Source: Terrimonas pollutisoli | GTDB lineage: Bacteria > Bacteroidota > Bacteroidia > Chitinophagales > Chitinophagaceae | Reading direction: 5' to 3' | NCBI RefSeq assembly: GCF_029360765.1 | Contig: NZ_JARKNA010000008.1 | Location: 1 to 64,000, forward strand | Length of the DNA stretch: 64,000 nucleotides | Shown: positions 1 through 9,006 of the stretch, piece by piece | Layout of the letters: each line of letters begins with the position of its first letter | Numbering within the stretch: position 1 is the first letter of the stretch | Notes under the pieces: generated by a model | What the model was told of the DNA's origin: nothing | The model's input: the letters and a program-made list of their open reading frames with translations, nothing else | Database searches by the model: none | Position numbers and translations under genes: made by a program

Positions 1-129
1 CGGCAATTTCTTATAATACCGGTTGGCCTGATGTTTTCGGTTTGCTTTATAAATCAAAGAACTGGGTATTATATCTAAAATCTGTGATAATACCGGCTGT
101 CCGACAAAACTTTTATCTTTAACCATCAT
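1..129 (-). mobile_element. IS4-family transposase, N-terminal fragment (runs off left edge)
   Basis: An open frame of 43 codons on the minus strand starts at one of two adjacent ATGs (129 or 126) and is still open at the window edge. It encodes a start such as MVKDKSFVGQPVLSQ, then IPSSLIYKA and ANRYYKKLP. From memory this matches the DUF4372-type N-terminus of IS4-group transposases common in Bacteroidota, where FVGQP, a leucine-rich helix and the RYYKK segment are conserved. The rest of the transposase lies outside, so intactness cannot be judged. The end of the element is probably between about 200 and 240, near TTTTAGTCGGACAATAGTG, but no matching terminal repeat is visible within the window. 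Confidence 0.72.
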
Positions 130-338
130 TAGTGAAGTTTAGGTGTGGTAACTCAAACTTAACTAATCAGGGTGGTTCTTCGGAACTGCCCTTTCTATTT
201 TCTATTCGATAATTTTAGTCGGACAATAGTGAAAAATAATAAAAAAAAAAGTGCCCGCCTGAAAGTATTAAGCACCCGTTTAAGTTTTTGTTATGATAAA
301 TCATTACTGGATAGATAATTTCCTTTATAAGGGTGTTG
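130..338. other. non-coding leader and probable right end of the IS element
   Basis: No gene is seen here. The stretch lies upstream of the transposase start and holds an A-run near 239-250. The TTTTAGTCGGACAATAGTG sequence (about 214-232) is a candidate insertion-sequence end. Sequence resembling the body of the neighbouring tandem repeat begins to appear towards 340. Confidence 0.35.
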
Positions 339-1622
339 CTCGTTAAAGAACGGCATTCTCCCGTTGCTGCATTCTAATTTTAGATCCAAAGCTTCTTAAT
401 AGGCTGCTATTCTCATTCCATGGACAGTAAATTGATCAAATCGGCGAATCAACGGGAACCGAATCGATATTTCGCAGACTTTATCCCGTTCAAAGTCGGG
501 CAACTCCCGTTGTTGCAGTCGGATCTTCTTTAAATAAAATGGGCTTCGAATGTATTGCTGGTTTCATCCTCATTTCCAGGCCACCGGATACAACAGTCGA
601 AATCAGCGGCAATCGACAGGCCTAACCGCAGCACTACCCGTAAAAAACGGGCATTTATCGTTATTGCATTTTGTCCGTCCAGAACCGTAAACATTCTCAA
701 TAACACTATTTCTCCTTCTATCGAACGGAAATTAATTACGTACCGAATAATGGGGAAGCTGTTGATCCTGACGGAAACTTAATCATTTAAAACGGGAAGC
801 TTACGTTGTTTTATTTAATCAGTGTGCAACGGAAAACTCACACTAGAAATCAGTTCTCATTCCATTGAAAAAAAGTTGATCATATTGGACAAAATCATCG
901 GGAAACATCCGAAATTGACCAAAGCACAATTAAAAAAAAATGGGGTTCCCGTTGTTGCATATTACTCATGGAACGACAAACTTCTTAATAATCACTATCT
1001 GATTGATAGGAAGCTATAAAAAGGAGGAATCAAAAAATGTTGTGGTATTAAAATTGGCCCTGCCCGTGAATCCCTACCCGTTAAGAAACGGGCATCTACC
1101 GTTGTTGCACTCCAATTTCCCTTAAATAAAACAATCTTTGATTACATTGCGGAAAAGAAATTGGTCATATTGAGCGTAATCATAGGGAAGTAGCCGATAT
1201 TGACCAAAGAGTCGTTCGTTAAGTACAACAATCTCTGTTGTCGCATTGATTATACTTGTAACCGGAAACTTCCCAATAATCACCTTTTCTCTCTTTGCCA
1301 ATATAAACCTGACCGCATCACCAAATCAAGAAGAATGATCCGATGCTGACATAGGTTTCCCCGTCAAAAAATAGGAATGTCCCGTTCTACATTAAAATAA
1401 ATCTGAAACGTCAAACTTCCCAATTAGCGCCTGTTCCATTGCATTAATAGCAACCTTACCCTCTTTCCAAATCAACGGGAATGACCGACGTGGACTTAAG
1501 TTTCACCCGTTAAAAGACGGGAATCTCCCGTTATTGCGCTCAATCCCTCCGAAACGGCGAACTTCCCGATGATGACCTGTTCTCACCTTATCAATCGTAA
1601 TTTGATCCCGATTTTTTTTTCA
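339..1622. repeat. degenerate tandem repeat array, about nine units of ~146 bp, non-coding
   Basis: A recurring unit starts near 341, 485, 637, 787, 928, 1077, 1215, 1360 and 1506, so spacings run from 138 to 152 with a mean near 146. The best-preserved units open with a hairpin of the form CCCGTTAAAAAACGGG, followed by a short CATC-like spacer and TCCCGTTGTTGCA. Further in, units share AACTTCTTAATAATCAC-like and TCTCATTCCAT-like segments, then AAATTGATCATATTGACC-like text, and an ACGGGAA element before the next hairpin. Units have diverged by substitutions and small indels. No long open frame is conserved from unit to unit, so this is read as non-coding satellite-like DNA or a set of structured RNA units. 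The function is unknown. Confidence 0.7.
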
Positions 1623-1813
1623 AATTCTTCCATACCATCTGTTTCACGATTGCAATCTAATCATCACCTGAATCACTGGATCAAAATTTTTCGGGCATTG
1701 TTATTTTGAAAACCGTCTTTCCTTCGAATTATGTGCCGGAGACCTGCATGACCTTGCTATAGGTTATTACGGAATAAAGTAAAATATCTGTATGGCAAAT
1801 AGTACCTTCTAAT

Positions 1814-2041
1814 TCAGCTAAAATCCATAAGATCGGATACCCTTACTTCCAGTGCTTCCGCTAACTGCAGGATAGTATTGAAGGTTATATTTATTTTTCC
1901 TTTCTCAATTTTCGAAATCTTGCTATTGTCAACGTTACAGGCATAGGACAGTTCACGCAAACTCATTTTCTTTTGTTTGCGTAAATGACTCAAATGTTCG
2001 CCGAATTTTCTCAGTGCTTTTTTATCACCTGATCTGCCCAT
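1814..2041 (-). CDS. XRE-family helix-turn-helix regulator (controller-protein size)
   Basis: A 75-residue protein made almost entirely of one HTH_3/XRE DNA-binding domain. It has FGEHLSHLRKQKKMSLRELS as helices 1-2, then ACNVDNSKISKIEKGK as the recognition region, then a leucine-rich dimer helix (TILQLAEALEV). It is transcribed divergently from a Mrr-type endonuclease gene 127 bp away, and a strong palindrome sits in the gap. Size and context resemble restriction-modification controller (C) proteins, which bind operators near their own promoter and time endonuclease expression. No methyltransferase gene is nearby, so that role is an inference. The ATG is at 2041, with no better start upstream. 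Confidence 0.85.
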   Translation of the reverse strand: MGRSGDKKALRKFGEHLSHLRKQKKMSLRELSYACNVDNSKISKIEKGKINITFNTILQLAEALEVRVSDLMDFS

Positions 2042-2070
2042 ATGAAGGCAGGAAATTCAAAGAAAAAAAT

Positions 2071-2104
2071 TGGATAAGTGCGGTCTAAAACGACCGCATA
2101 TCCA
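2071..2104. promoter_or_regulatory. palindromic operator between the XRE and endonuclease genes
   Basis: Perfect inverted arms TGCGGTC (2079-2085) and GACCGCA (2092-2098) flank a 6-bp spacer TAAAAC. They are extended by outer arms TGGATA (2071-2076) and TATCCA (2099-2104), with a 2-nt bulge on the left. The element lies 30 bp upstream of the XRE start and about 64 bp upstream of the endonuclease start. It is therefore well placed for one XRE dimer or tetramer to control both divergent genes. The regulatory role is inferred from symmetry and position. Confidence 0.65.
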
Positions 2105-2167
2105 AAAAATTTCTATTTTGTGGCAGGTAACCCAGATTTATTACAAATTGAATCCTGAGATGTCGTC

Positions 2168-2971
2168 ATGCTAGAGAATAATTATATCAAACAAATTGTT
2201 TTAATTGCCAAGGATCGTCTTGAACAGACAAAACGGCCGCTTTCCGATAAAGAACTTTGCAGAAATATTGTTTCTATATTGAAGAAAAAACTGGGCAAAG
2301 AAGATAGACGACATTCTTCCAAAGTTAGATTCTCAAAAGAAATTTTGCCGTTTGTATTAAATCATCCAACCTGGCAGAATGCCATTGCTAAAACAGAACA
2401 TAAAAAATTCGACCTGGTAATAAGGATACAAAATCATCAGGCAACCGACAACAAATTTGAGCTTAATGGACATTTGACTTTGGATAAGGCAATTACGGAA
2501 CTCAATACTATGCTCAAAAAAGTAGATCCCCTGAAACTGGAAGAACTTGTACGATTACTGATAGAAAAAAAATTCGGATACGATGCCACACTGACTTCTA
2601 GATCGAATGACGGCGGGATAGACATTATTGCCACGAAAAAAGACGAGACTGCCTATTCAGGAAAATCAAAGAAGATGTTCATTTTTGCCCAGGTAAAGCG
2701 ATATGATAAAACCGTGGGTAGAGAGTATGGCGATAAGTTCATCGGTGCAGTGCAAAAATTCAGGATTAAGAAAGACTGGTCAAAATTTGATTGTTTTTTT
2801 ATCACAACATCCACTCTACCGCCTTCATTTGAGAAAAATTTCAGAGATTCGGAACCTGAAGGTGTTACGTTTTCCTGTTGGGATGGACGCAAATTGTCAC
2901 GATACCTCATTGAGTCCGGAATAGGTGTAAACTTTCACCTTGATACAGAGTTCTGGGAAAAACAGCAATAG
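2168..2971 (+). CDS. Mrr-type restriction endonuclease
   Basis: A 267-residue protein predicted to cut DNA. The C-terminal half is a Mrr_cat nuclease domain of the PD-(D/E)xK fold. Helix LEELVRLLIEKKFGYD (about 125-139) leads to the catalytic strand NDGGIDIIA with Asp152, then AQVKRY with the Q-V-K variant of ExK (Gln175, Lys177), and ends in a strand-helix region around CFFITTSTLPPSF. The N-terminal 100 residues look like a small helical, possibly winged-helix, DNA-recognition region. Standalone Mrr proteins usually act as type IV, modification-dependent enzymes. There is no partner methyltransferase or helicase in the window. The gene follows the palindrome shared with the XRE gene and ends 53 bp before the tail of the leftward operon. 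Confidence 0.8.
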   Translation: MLENNYIKQIVLIAKDRLEQTKRPLSDKELCRNIVSILKKKLGKEDRRHSSKVRFSKEILPFVLNHPTWQNAIAKTEHKKFDLVIRIQNHQATDNKFELNGHLTLDKAITELNTMLKKVDPLKLEELVRLLIEKKFGYDATLTSRSNDGGIDIIATKKDETAYSGKSKKMFIFAQVKRYDKTVGREYGDKFIGAVQKFRIKKDWSKFDCFFITTSTLPPSFEKNFRDSEPEGVTFSCWDGRKLSRYLIESGIGVNFHLDTEFWEKQQ

Positions 2972-3023
2972 AATTAATGATTTTAAATGCTGGAGCTATT
3001 CTTTCGAACACATCAAAAAAACA

Positions 3024-4991
3024 TTACCAAATCGAAGACAATTGCCAGGCCTTAAAACTAACTAATTGCGTTTTGCCTTTTTCGGAAAACACCTGTATGC
3101 CCGTTTGATTGGGGGAAGGGTAGGTCACTGCACTTAACACAACTTTGCCCTGGTTGGTGAACACTTCAACAGAAGATTGATCTATCAGGATATGTAATTT
3201 AATCAAGTTACTTTCCGGTTCGACCGGGGCGAACATTTTAGTCGCAAATTTTTTGGTAAAATCTGTGTCCGTAATAAAGTCTGTGCAGTTGGTCCTGTCA
3301 ATACAAAAGATAGAAAGTTTGGGATCATAACTTAGTCTGAGCTTTCGGCCTTCTCCTATCAATAAGTCAAATCCAAAAACGAATGATTGATCCGCTTTAA
3401 ACACAGCTTCGATTTCATACATATTCCTTGCAGGCTTGAATTCTGGAATGCTCATGATGCCGCTGATCGTTCGGTTGGTAAAATGCACGGGCTCTCTTCG
3501 CAACCCTTTCAAGGCATCAATTGGTTGCTGAATCAGTCGTATTCCTTCCGGAAATTTTTTCAAAGCGATATACCTTGGCACCGATTGAAATCCGGTTCCC
3601 CAGGAAGTAGGTGAAGTCCTTGCGTATCGCCAATTGCCCAGCCAACTTATCATAATTACCGAATCACCCAAATCTTTATTTGAATCATAATTCCTCCATG
3701 TCTTTGTAGCATAAAAATCTTCGCCGTAGTCTAACCATAACGCATGCTCTGCTTGTAAGCTTAGCAGATTATCTGCAAACATTATGTGATCAACTGCAAT
3801 TGAGCCATTTTTACTTTCAGTATTTTTATCTGTTAGTTCAAAATAAGCCTCCTTCCCTTTTAAATCACGAACATCCCACCCGAACCATTTTAAGACAGGA
3901 GAATTATTTCCAGTAGCAGAGCGCACCGTCTTTCCATCTACAACCAGCCGAAAAGAAAGTGAATCTGAATTTTGTCCCCCGCCAATTAAAAAATTAATAG
4001 CATTTTGTTTTATTCTGAAGGACCGGGACCTGATCCGCCCAATCCTATTATCACCAGATAAGCTCCCGGCATAGGACTTACCCAGGTAATCTTTCCCATC
4101 TGCTATATTTTTTCGGATAGCAAATGCGTCTCCTTCGACCTGCCACTTTGTGAATGATTCAGACTCAAAATCGTCATATACCATGCCCTTCAATCCCTTT
4201 CCATCCTTTAAATAATTTTCCATTTGAGAATCCGGAATAAACGTTTTGCCATCAAAATCACCAATAAAATACTGAACCTTATTAGGGCCTCGTCCAATAA
4301 TCATGATCCATTTTTTTTCATTTCTGCTACCAATAACAGGCAACTCAAAAAGGTCAGGACATTCCCAAAATGAATTCCTGGCTCCCAGGTCGCCGAAACT
4401 GCTGCAGAATTTCCATTCTTTCAGATCAGCGGATTCATAAATTGGTATCTGGTGCTGATCTGGGAGAGCGACGACCATTTTCCACTTACTACTGAGCTTA
4501 TGCCAAAACACCTGCGGATCCCTGAAGTATTTCTTATTAATATCCAAAACAGGATTGCGGTCATAATAGTTGAATTCTCTTCCGCCATCAGTACTAACTG
4601 AAATTGCCTGCGATTCGGGTAACGAGTCGCCTTGAAAATGCCTGGTATAAACCGCGATCATACTGTTTTCTCCAAATCCGCTGGTGTTATTCGTGTCCAC
4701 AGCGACTGATCCGGTAAAATAAGAGAAAGGACGAGGGGCTCTTTTCATAGGCTTCGGTAACTCCCTCCAGTGTATGAGGTCATTTGATACCGCATGTTCC
4801 CATTGACCATACCAGAAAAGATGATAAGTGCCGTCAAAAATAAAGAGCCCTTTCGGATCAGCCATTGAACTGCTTTTTGACGAAAGATGAAATTGGGGCC
4901 GGTACTTTTCATCGTACTGCGCGGCGACATTCATAGTCGTGGAAAGAATCAACGAAGATATAAGCCATCTAACAGCCATTTCCTGTTTCAT
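3024..4991 (-). CDS. GH32 fructan hydrolase with inserted beta-sandwich domain (copy 1)
   Basis: A 655-residue secreted enzyme (signal peptide about 1-24) of glycoside hydrolase family 32, which cleaves beta-fructosyl bonds of levan, inulin or sucrose-like substrates. Catalytic landmarks are Asp45 in MADPKG (the usual WMNDPNG, with Asn-Asp changed to Ala-Asp), Asp158 in YFRDPQ (stabiliser) and Glu210 in WECPDLF (acid/base). About 130 residues (roughly 270-405) sit between the five-bladed propeller's later blades and resemble a carbohydrate-binding jelly roll. GH32 proteins with such insertions occur in Bacteroidota. The C-terminal beta-sandwich carries SSVEVFTNQGK. It is a clear paralogue of the 10255-12219 enzyme and is the last gene of the long leftward run, 40 bp after the aminotransferase. 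Confidence 0.9.
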   Translation of the reverse strand: MKQEMAVRWLISSLILSTTMNVAAQYDEKYRPQFHLSSKSSSMADPKGLFIFDGTYHLFWYGQWEHAVSNDLIHWRELPKPMKRAPRPFSYFTGSVAVDTNNTSGFGENSMIAVYTRHFQGDSLPESQAISVSTDGGREFNYYDRNPVLDINKKYFRDPQVFWHKLSSKWKMVVALPDQHQIPIYESADLKEWKFCSSFGDLGARNSFWECPDLFELPVIGSRNEKKWIMIIGRGPNKVQYFIGDFDGKTFIPDSQMENYLKDGKGLKGMVYDDFESESFTKWQVEGDAFAIRKNIADGKDYLGKSYAGSLSGDNRIGRIRSRSFRIKQNAINFLIGGGQNSDSLSFRLVVDGKTVRSATGNNSPVLKWFGWDVRDLKGKEAYFELTDKNTESKNGSIAVDHIMFADNLLSLQAEHALWLDYGEDFYATKTWRNYDSNKDLGDSVIMISWLGNWRYARTSPTSWGTGFQSVPRYIALKKFPEGIRLIQQPIDALKGLRREPVHFTNRTISGIMSIPEFKPARNMYEIEAVFKADQSFVFGFDLLIGEGRKLRLSYDPKLSIFCIDRTNCTDFITDTDFTKKFATKMFAPVEPESNLIKLHILIDQSSVEVFTNQGKVVLSAVTYPSPNQTGIQVFSEKGKTQLVSFKAWQLSSIW

Positions 4992-5031
4992 ATGCCAAGT
5001 TTAAAATGATTAAAAGAAAGTTGATGTGTAA

Positions 5032-6144
5032 TTATGAGATCAATTCCTCGATCGCCCCTGCCAACATATTCACATGATTTTTAGTACAGCTTTCGCCCAT
5101 GATTCCTATGCGCCATATTCTTCCCGCAAAAGCACCTAAGCCACCTCCCACTTCAATATTATACTTGCTGAGTAATTCATTTCTCAACTTTACTTCATCT
5201 ACGCCTTCAGGAAGAAATACAGAATTCAAATTGGGCAAACGATATTTTTCTTCCACCAAAAAGCGGAATCCCAATTTTTCCAATTTAAGTTTCAAATAAA
5301 GGTGTACTTCTTTATGCCTTGCCCAACGATTTTCTAACCCTTCTTCTAAAACGAGGCTCAATGCTTCATGCAAAGCAAATATTGAAGACACAGGAGCTGT
5401 ATGATGGTACGCCCGTTTGGCTCCCGTCCAATAATTTTTCACCATACTTAAATCAAGAAACCAGCTTTGTACTTTAGTTTTTCGGTTATCCAATACTTTT
5501 ACAGCAGCTTCGGAAAAACTAACCGGTGACAAACCCGGAGGGGCACTCAGGCATTTTTGTGATCCGGTATAAATCGCATCAATTTTCCATTCATCTACTT
5601 TCAATGGTACACCGGTAAAAGAAGTAACTGCATCTACTACCAGTAAAGCCCCGGCAACATGCACCAGGTCGCTGATTTCCTGTAGCGGTTGTAAAGCACC
5701 AGTGGAGGTTTCTGCATGAACCAATGCTACAAGTTTAGGTTTATGGCATTGATCAAGAGCTTTTTTTATTTGAGCAGGTTCAGTTACCTTTCCCCACTCT
5801 GTATCTATTTTATATACTATCGCTCCGCATCTTTCTGCAATATCTGCCATCCTCCCCCCAAAGACTCCATTAACACAAATGATACATTCATCACCCGGTT
5901 CCAATAAATTCACCAAACAGGTTTCCATACCGGCACTACCCGGGGCAGACACAACGAATGTGAGATGATTTTTTGTTATAAATATTTCCTGCACCATGCT
6001 TTTGACTTCATCCATCATTTGTATAAACTCCGGATCAAGATGTCCTATCAGAGGAGTTGACATAGCTTTTAATACTCTTGGATGTGCATCTGAAGGACCG
6101 GGCCCCATCAATACCCGCTTTGTTGGATTGAAAATAGAATTCAT
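5032..6144 (-). CDS. class V aminotransferase, alanine/serine-glyoxylate aminotransferase family
   Basis: A 370-residue cytoplasmic PLP enzyme. MGPGPSDAHPRVL (13-25) is the hallmark start of the AGXT/serine-glyoxylate subgroup. Asp171 in LLVVDAVTSF binds the pyridine nitrogen, and Lys197 in YTGSQKCLSAPPG is the Schiff-base lysine. The family transfers amino groups from alanine or serine to glyoxylate, giving glycine plus pyruvate or hydroxypyruvate. It lies 20 bp downstream of a FAD/Fe-S hydroxyacid dehydrogenase that could make glyoxylate. Hydroxypyruvate reductase-like and glycerate kinase genes are in the same run, so the serine-glyoxylate reaction fits best. Donor specificity cannot be read from the sequence. 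Confidence 0.87.
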   Translation of the reverse strand: MNSIFNPTKRVLMGPGPSDAHPRVLKAMSTPLIGHLDPEFIQMMDEVKSMVQEIFITKNHLTFVVSAPGSAGMETCLVNLLEPGDECIICVNGVFGGRMADIAERCGAIVYKIDTEWGKVTEPAQIKKALDQCHKPKLVALVHAETSTGALQPLQEISDLVHVAGALLVVDAVTSFTGVPLKVDEWKIDAIYTGSQKCLSAPPGLSPVSFSEAAVKVLDNRKTKVQSWFLDLSMVKNYWTGAKRAYHHTAPVSSIFALHEALSLVLEEGLENRWARHKEVHLYLKLKLEKLGFRFLVEEKYRLPNLNSVFLPEGVDEVKLRNELLSKYNIEVGGGLGAFAGRIWRIGIMGESCTKNHVNMLAGAIEELIS

Positions 6145-6164
6145 TCTTTTATTAGTATTAAGAT

Positions 6165-8969
6165 TTACTCCGCTACTTCGTCCAGCAATTTCAAAATGGA
6201 TTCGTAGTTCTTTCCGACTGCTTCTGACAGGGCCATTTCGCAGGTGACAGAAGAAGAATAGTACCCATCATAATTGGTTTGCTTTACTTCACCCGACTCG
6301 ATCCTGGTTGCTGATGTTGTTAATTGGGGATAATAAAACCCTTTGTCGCCGGCCATACCGCAGCATCTGGCAAAAGTTGGAATATCCGCCTGTTTTGCGC
6401 AGGCTTTACCAATCATTTGAAGATTTGGCAGTAACCCCATTTTATAAACGGAACAAACAGGATGAAAAACAATCTTATCTTTTGACCTGGTGATATTCAA
6501 TCGCGGCAATAATTTTTCCGCGGCAAAATCAATCACGTCCAGGATATTCATTTTATCAAAGCGGTTCTTATTCTCATTTGTCAGGTAAGCTCGGCATGAT
6601 CGGATGGTTTGCGTACAACTGGTGACATCCACTACGACCGGAATTTTTCCATTCTCTGAACATTTCCATAATTTTTCTGTAGTCTTATTTGCAGTGAAGC
6701 GATAAGCTTCTGTATATCCTTTTGATGAAAAGATCTGGCCACAACAACCACCTTTTATATCTTCAGGTATTATAACATTAATATTCGCTTTTTTACAAAC
6801 TGATAAAAACACATCACTGGTTTCACCACCCATTGTACGGGAAACACAACTTGAAAAATAAACGACTTGCCCATTTTCTATTGTAGGTTTCTGACTTATG
6901 ATTTTTTTACCCGGCTTCCTCAATTGATTTGACCATACAGGTATACCCGGTACTATTCTTTTTGTAGCCGTTGTAAATTTTTTCATGAAATTTTTACCAA
7001 AGACTTGGTTTAAAAGAAAGCCTGCCCTTAATACCAGTCTTGTAGTATCCTCAAAGAATTTAAAATGTTTGGCAACCCATATTGCCAATTTCTTTTGTAC
7101 GGCAGAATGATTTTCACGCCGCAATCGCTTTATAAGGTCACCGGTATTTATATCCACCGGGCAATTGGCAGCGCACATACCATCAACGGCACAGGTTGCG
7201 ATACCGTCATAATTATAGTCTTTTAATAAGGCTTTCATTGTGGCGATATCCCCTGCCAATTCCAGACGTTTTATTGCACGACGCACACCAATCCGGCGTC
7301 TCGGTGTTAGTGTCAGGTCGCGGCTGGGGCAGCCCTGTTCACAAAAACCACATTCAATGCATTTGTCCACTTCTTCCTCCACTACTGGCATCACTTTTAA
7401 ATTATGTATATGGGTAAACTTATCTTCCGTTATTATAATACCGGGGTTAAGCAGATTAGTAGGATCAATAATCTTCTTTAGTCGTTTCATAATATGCCAG
7501 GCATCAGTCCCCCATTCCTTTTCAATATACGCTGATACGGCTCTCCCGGAACTATGTTCTGCTTTCAATGCCCCATCATATTTATTTAAAATAAGGTCGA
7601 AGAGTTCATCATTAAATTTCTCATAATGATCGACATCTTCCTTCGAAAAAAAACTTTGGGATATAACAAAATGCAGGTTGCCATCTTTGGCATGACCGAA
7701 GATGATCCCGTTTTCATAGCGGTACTTTTCAAATAAGCGCTGTACATCAACAACTGCTTCGCCCAATCGTTCAACAGGAAATGTAAAATCTTCCATCAAT
7801 GCAGAAGTGCCCCTGGCCCTCATTCCGGCAACGGAAGGATACATCCCCTTCCTGATTTTCCACATCACTGCCTGTTCTTTAGTATCCAGTGTAAAGTTGG
7901 GCTCAATTAGTAAGGGCAATTCTACAAAAACCGGTTGCGCCTTTTTATATTTTTCCAACAATCTTTCCTCAGTAGTTTCCTGGAACTCACATAATATCGC
8001 TGATGCTTGAGAGGGTAATTCCTTTAATAAAGCGGGAACACCGGGCATATTTTCTACTGAACGTAAGGATGCCCTGTCCATAAATTCCAATGCTTCTGCT
8101 CCCGTACTCTTTAAATCATAAATAGCGTTACAGGCCATTTCCGGACTTTTAAAATATAGCATGGCGGTCATTTTATGAGGCAAATCCGGAACAGTATTTA
8201 ATACAGCTTCTGCAATAAACGCCAGCGTCCCTTCACCACCAATTATTACATGTGCCAGAATATCCAGCGGATGTTCATAATCGATAAAAGCATTCATGCA
8301 ATACCCTACTGTATTTTTCTGCTTATATTTTTTGCGGATACGTTCAACAAGTGATGAATTGTTCAAAATTTCGTTTCTCAATGCCCGAAGTTCTTCGGCT
8401 ATATCATTCGCATCGCTTTCAAATCTTACGTAGTCGCCAGGCAACTCAGAATTAAACACCATACCATTAGGCAACACAAAAGTCATAGACTTTAATGTGT
8501 GATAAGAGTTTTGAATTACCCCGCAACACATACCGCTTGAATTATTGGATAAAATGCCACCCATCATCGCAGCATTGATTGAAGCTGGATCGGGCCCGAT
8601 TTTTCGTCCATAATGTTTTAACGCCTGATTCACATTCGCACCTATTGCGGCCGGTTCTACACGAACGGTTGCTCCATCGTTTTCTGGTATAACTTTTCTC
8701 CAGTAATTACTCAAATCCACCAAAATGCCATCCGTAACGCCTTGCCCTGAAAGGCTTGTACCGCCGGCACGAAAAGTGATAGGTATGTTTTCACGATGAG
8801 AAAATTCAAATATTTTTTTTACTTCTTCAATGGACATAGGTTGCACAACGGCTTTGGGCAAAAGATAAAAGTGGCTTGCATCGCTGGCATAGGCATAGCG
8901 ATCAATTAGCCTGGCCTTGACCCTTTGCTTTGGCAAAATCGTATGCAATCGTTTTTCTAAACTGTCCAT
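6165..8969 (-). CDS. FAD/Fe-S 2-hydroxyacid dehydrogenase (D-lactate/glycolate oxidase type)
   Basis: A 934-residue single-chain flavoprotein. Residues about 35-220 form the PCMH-type FAD domain (FRAGGTSLSGQG), and about 230-520 the FAD-oxidase C-terminal domain ending IIDPTNLLNPG. A ferredoxin domain follows with two Cys clusters (CIECGFCEQGCPSR and CAVDGMCAANCPVD). After it come two CCG repeats (GGCCGQIFSSKGY and RCCGMAGDKGFYYP), which act in electron transfer to quinone. This combines GlcD-, GlcF- or Dld-like parts in one protein, like E. coli YdiJ. Such enzymes oxidise D-lactate, glycolate or D-2-hydroxyglutarate. The adjacent glycerate kinase (37 bp), aminotransferase and LctP-type permease favour glycolate or lactate. 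The substrate is not proved by sequence. Confidence 0.87.
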   Translation of the reverse strand: MDSLEKRLHTILPKQRVKARLIDRYAYASDASHFYLLPKAVVQPMSIEEVKKIFEFSHRENIPITFRAGGTSLSGQGVTDGILVDLSNYWRKVIPENDGATVRVEPAAIGANVNQALKHYGRKIGPDPASINAAMMGGILSNNSSGMCCGVIQNSYHTLKSMTFVLPNGMVFNSELPGDYVRFESDANDIAEELRALRNEILNNSSLVERIRKKYKQKNTVGYCMNAFIDYEHPLDILAHVIIGGEGTLAFIAEAVLNTVPDLPHKMTAMLYFKSPEMACNAIYDLKSTGAEALEFMDRASLRSVENMPGVPALLKELPSQASAILCEFQETTEERLLEKYKKAQPVFVELPLLIEPNFTLDTKEQAVMWKIRKGMYPSVAGMRARGTSALMEDFTFPVERLGEAVVDVQRLFEKYRYENGIIFGHAKDGNLHFVISQSFFSKEDVDHYEKFNDELFDLILNKYDGALKAEHSSGRAVSAYIEKEWGTDAWHIMKRLKKIIDPTNLLNPGIIITEDKFTHIHNLKVMPVVEEEVDKCIECGFCEQGCPSRDLTLTPRRRIGVRRAIKRLELAGDIATMKALLKDYNYDGIATCAVDGMCAANCPVDINTGDLIKRLRRENHSAVQKKLAIWVAKHFKFFEDTTRLVLRAGFLLNQVFGKNFMKKFTTATKRIVPGIPVWSNQLRKPGKKIISQKPTIENGQVVYFSSCVSRTMGGETSDVFLSVCKKANINVIIPEDIKGGCCGQIFSSKGYTEAYRFTANKTTEKLWKCSENGKIPVVVDVTSCTQTIRSCRAYLTNENKNRFDKMNILDVIDFAAEKLLPRLNITRSKDKIVFHPVCSVYKMGLLPNLQMIGKACAKQADIPTFARCCGMAGDKGFYYPQLTTSATRIESGEVKQTNYDGYYSSSVTCEMALSEAVGKNYESILKLLDEVAE

Positions 8970-9006
8970 TCTTTATTATTATTGAAAGGACCTTAAAATA
9001 AGTTCA

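Noticed and set aside
555..1019. Two short plus-strand open frames (75 and 65 codons)
   Set aside because: They lie in the repeat array, share no reading frame between units and match no family I know. The repeat period explains them.
339..1622. CRISPR array or integron cassette sites
   Set aside because: The unit is about 146 bp and degenerate, with no short exact repeats, no unique spacers, no cas genes and no integron integrase.
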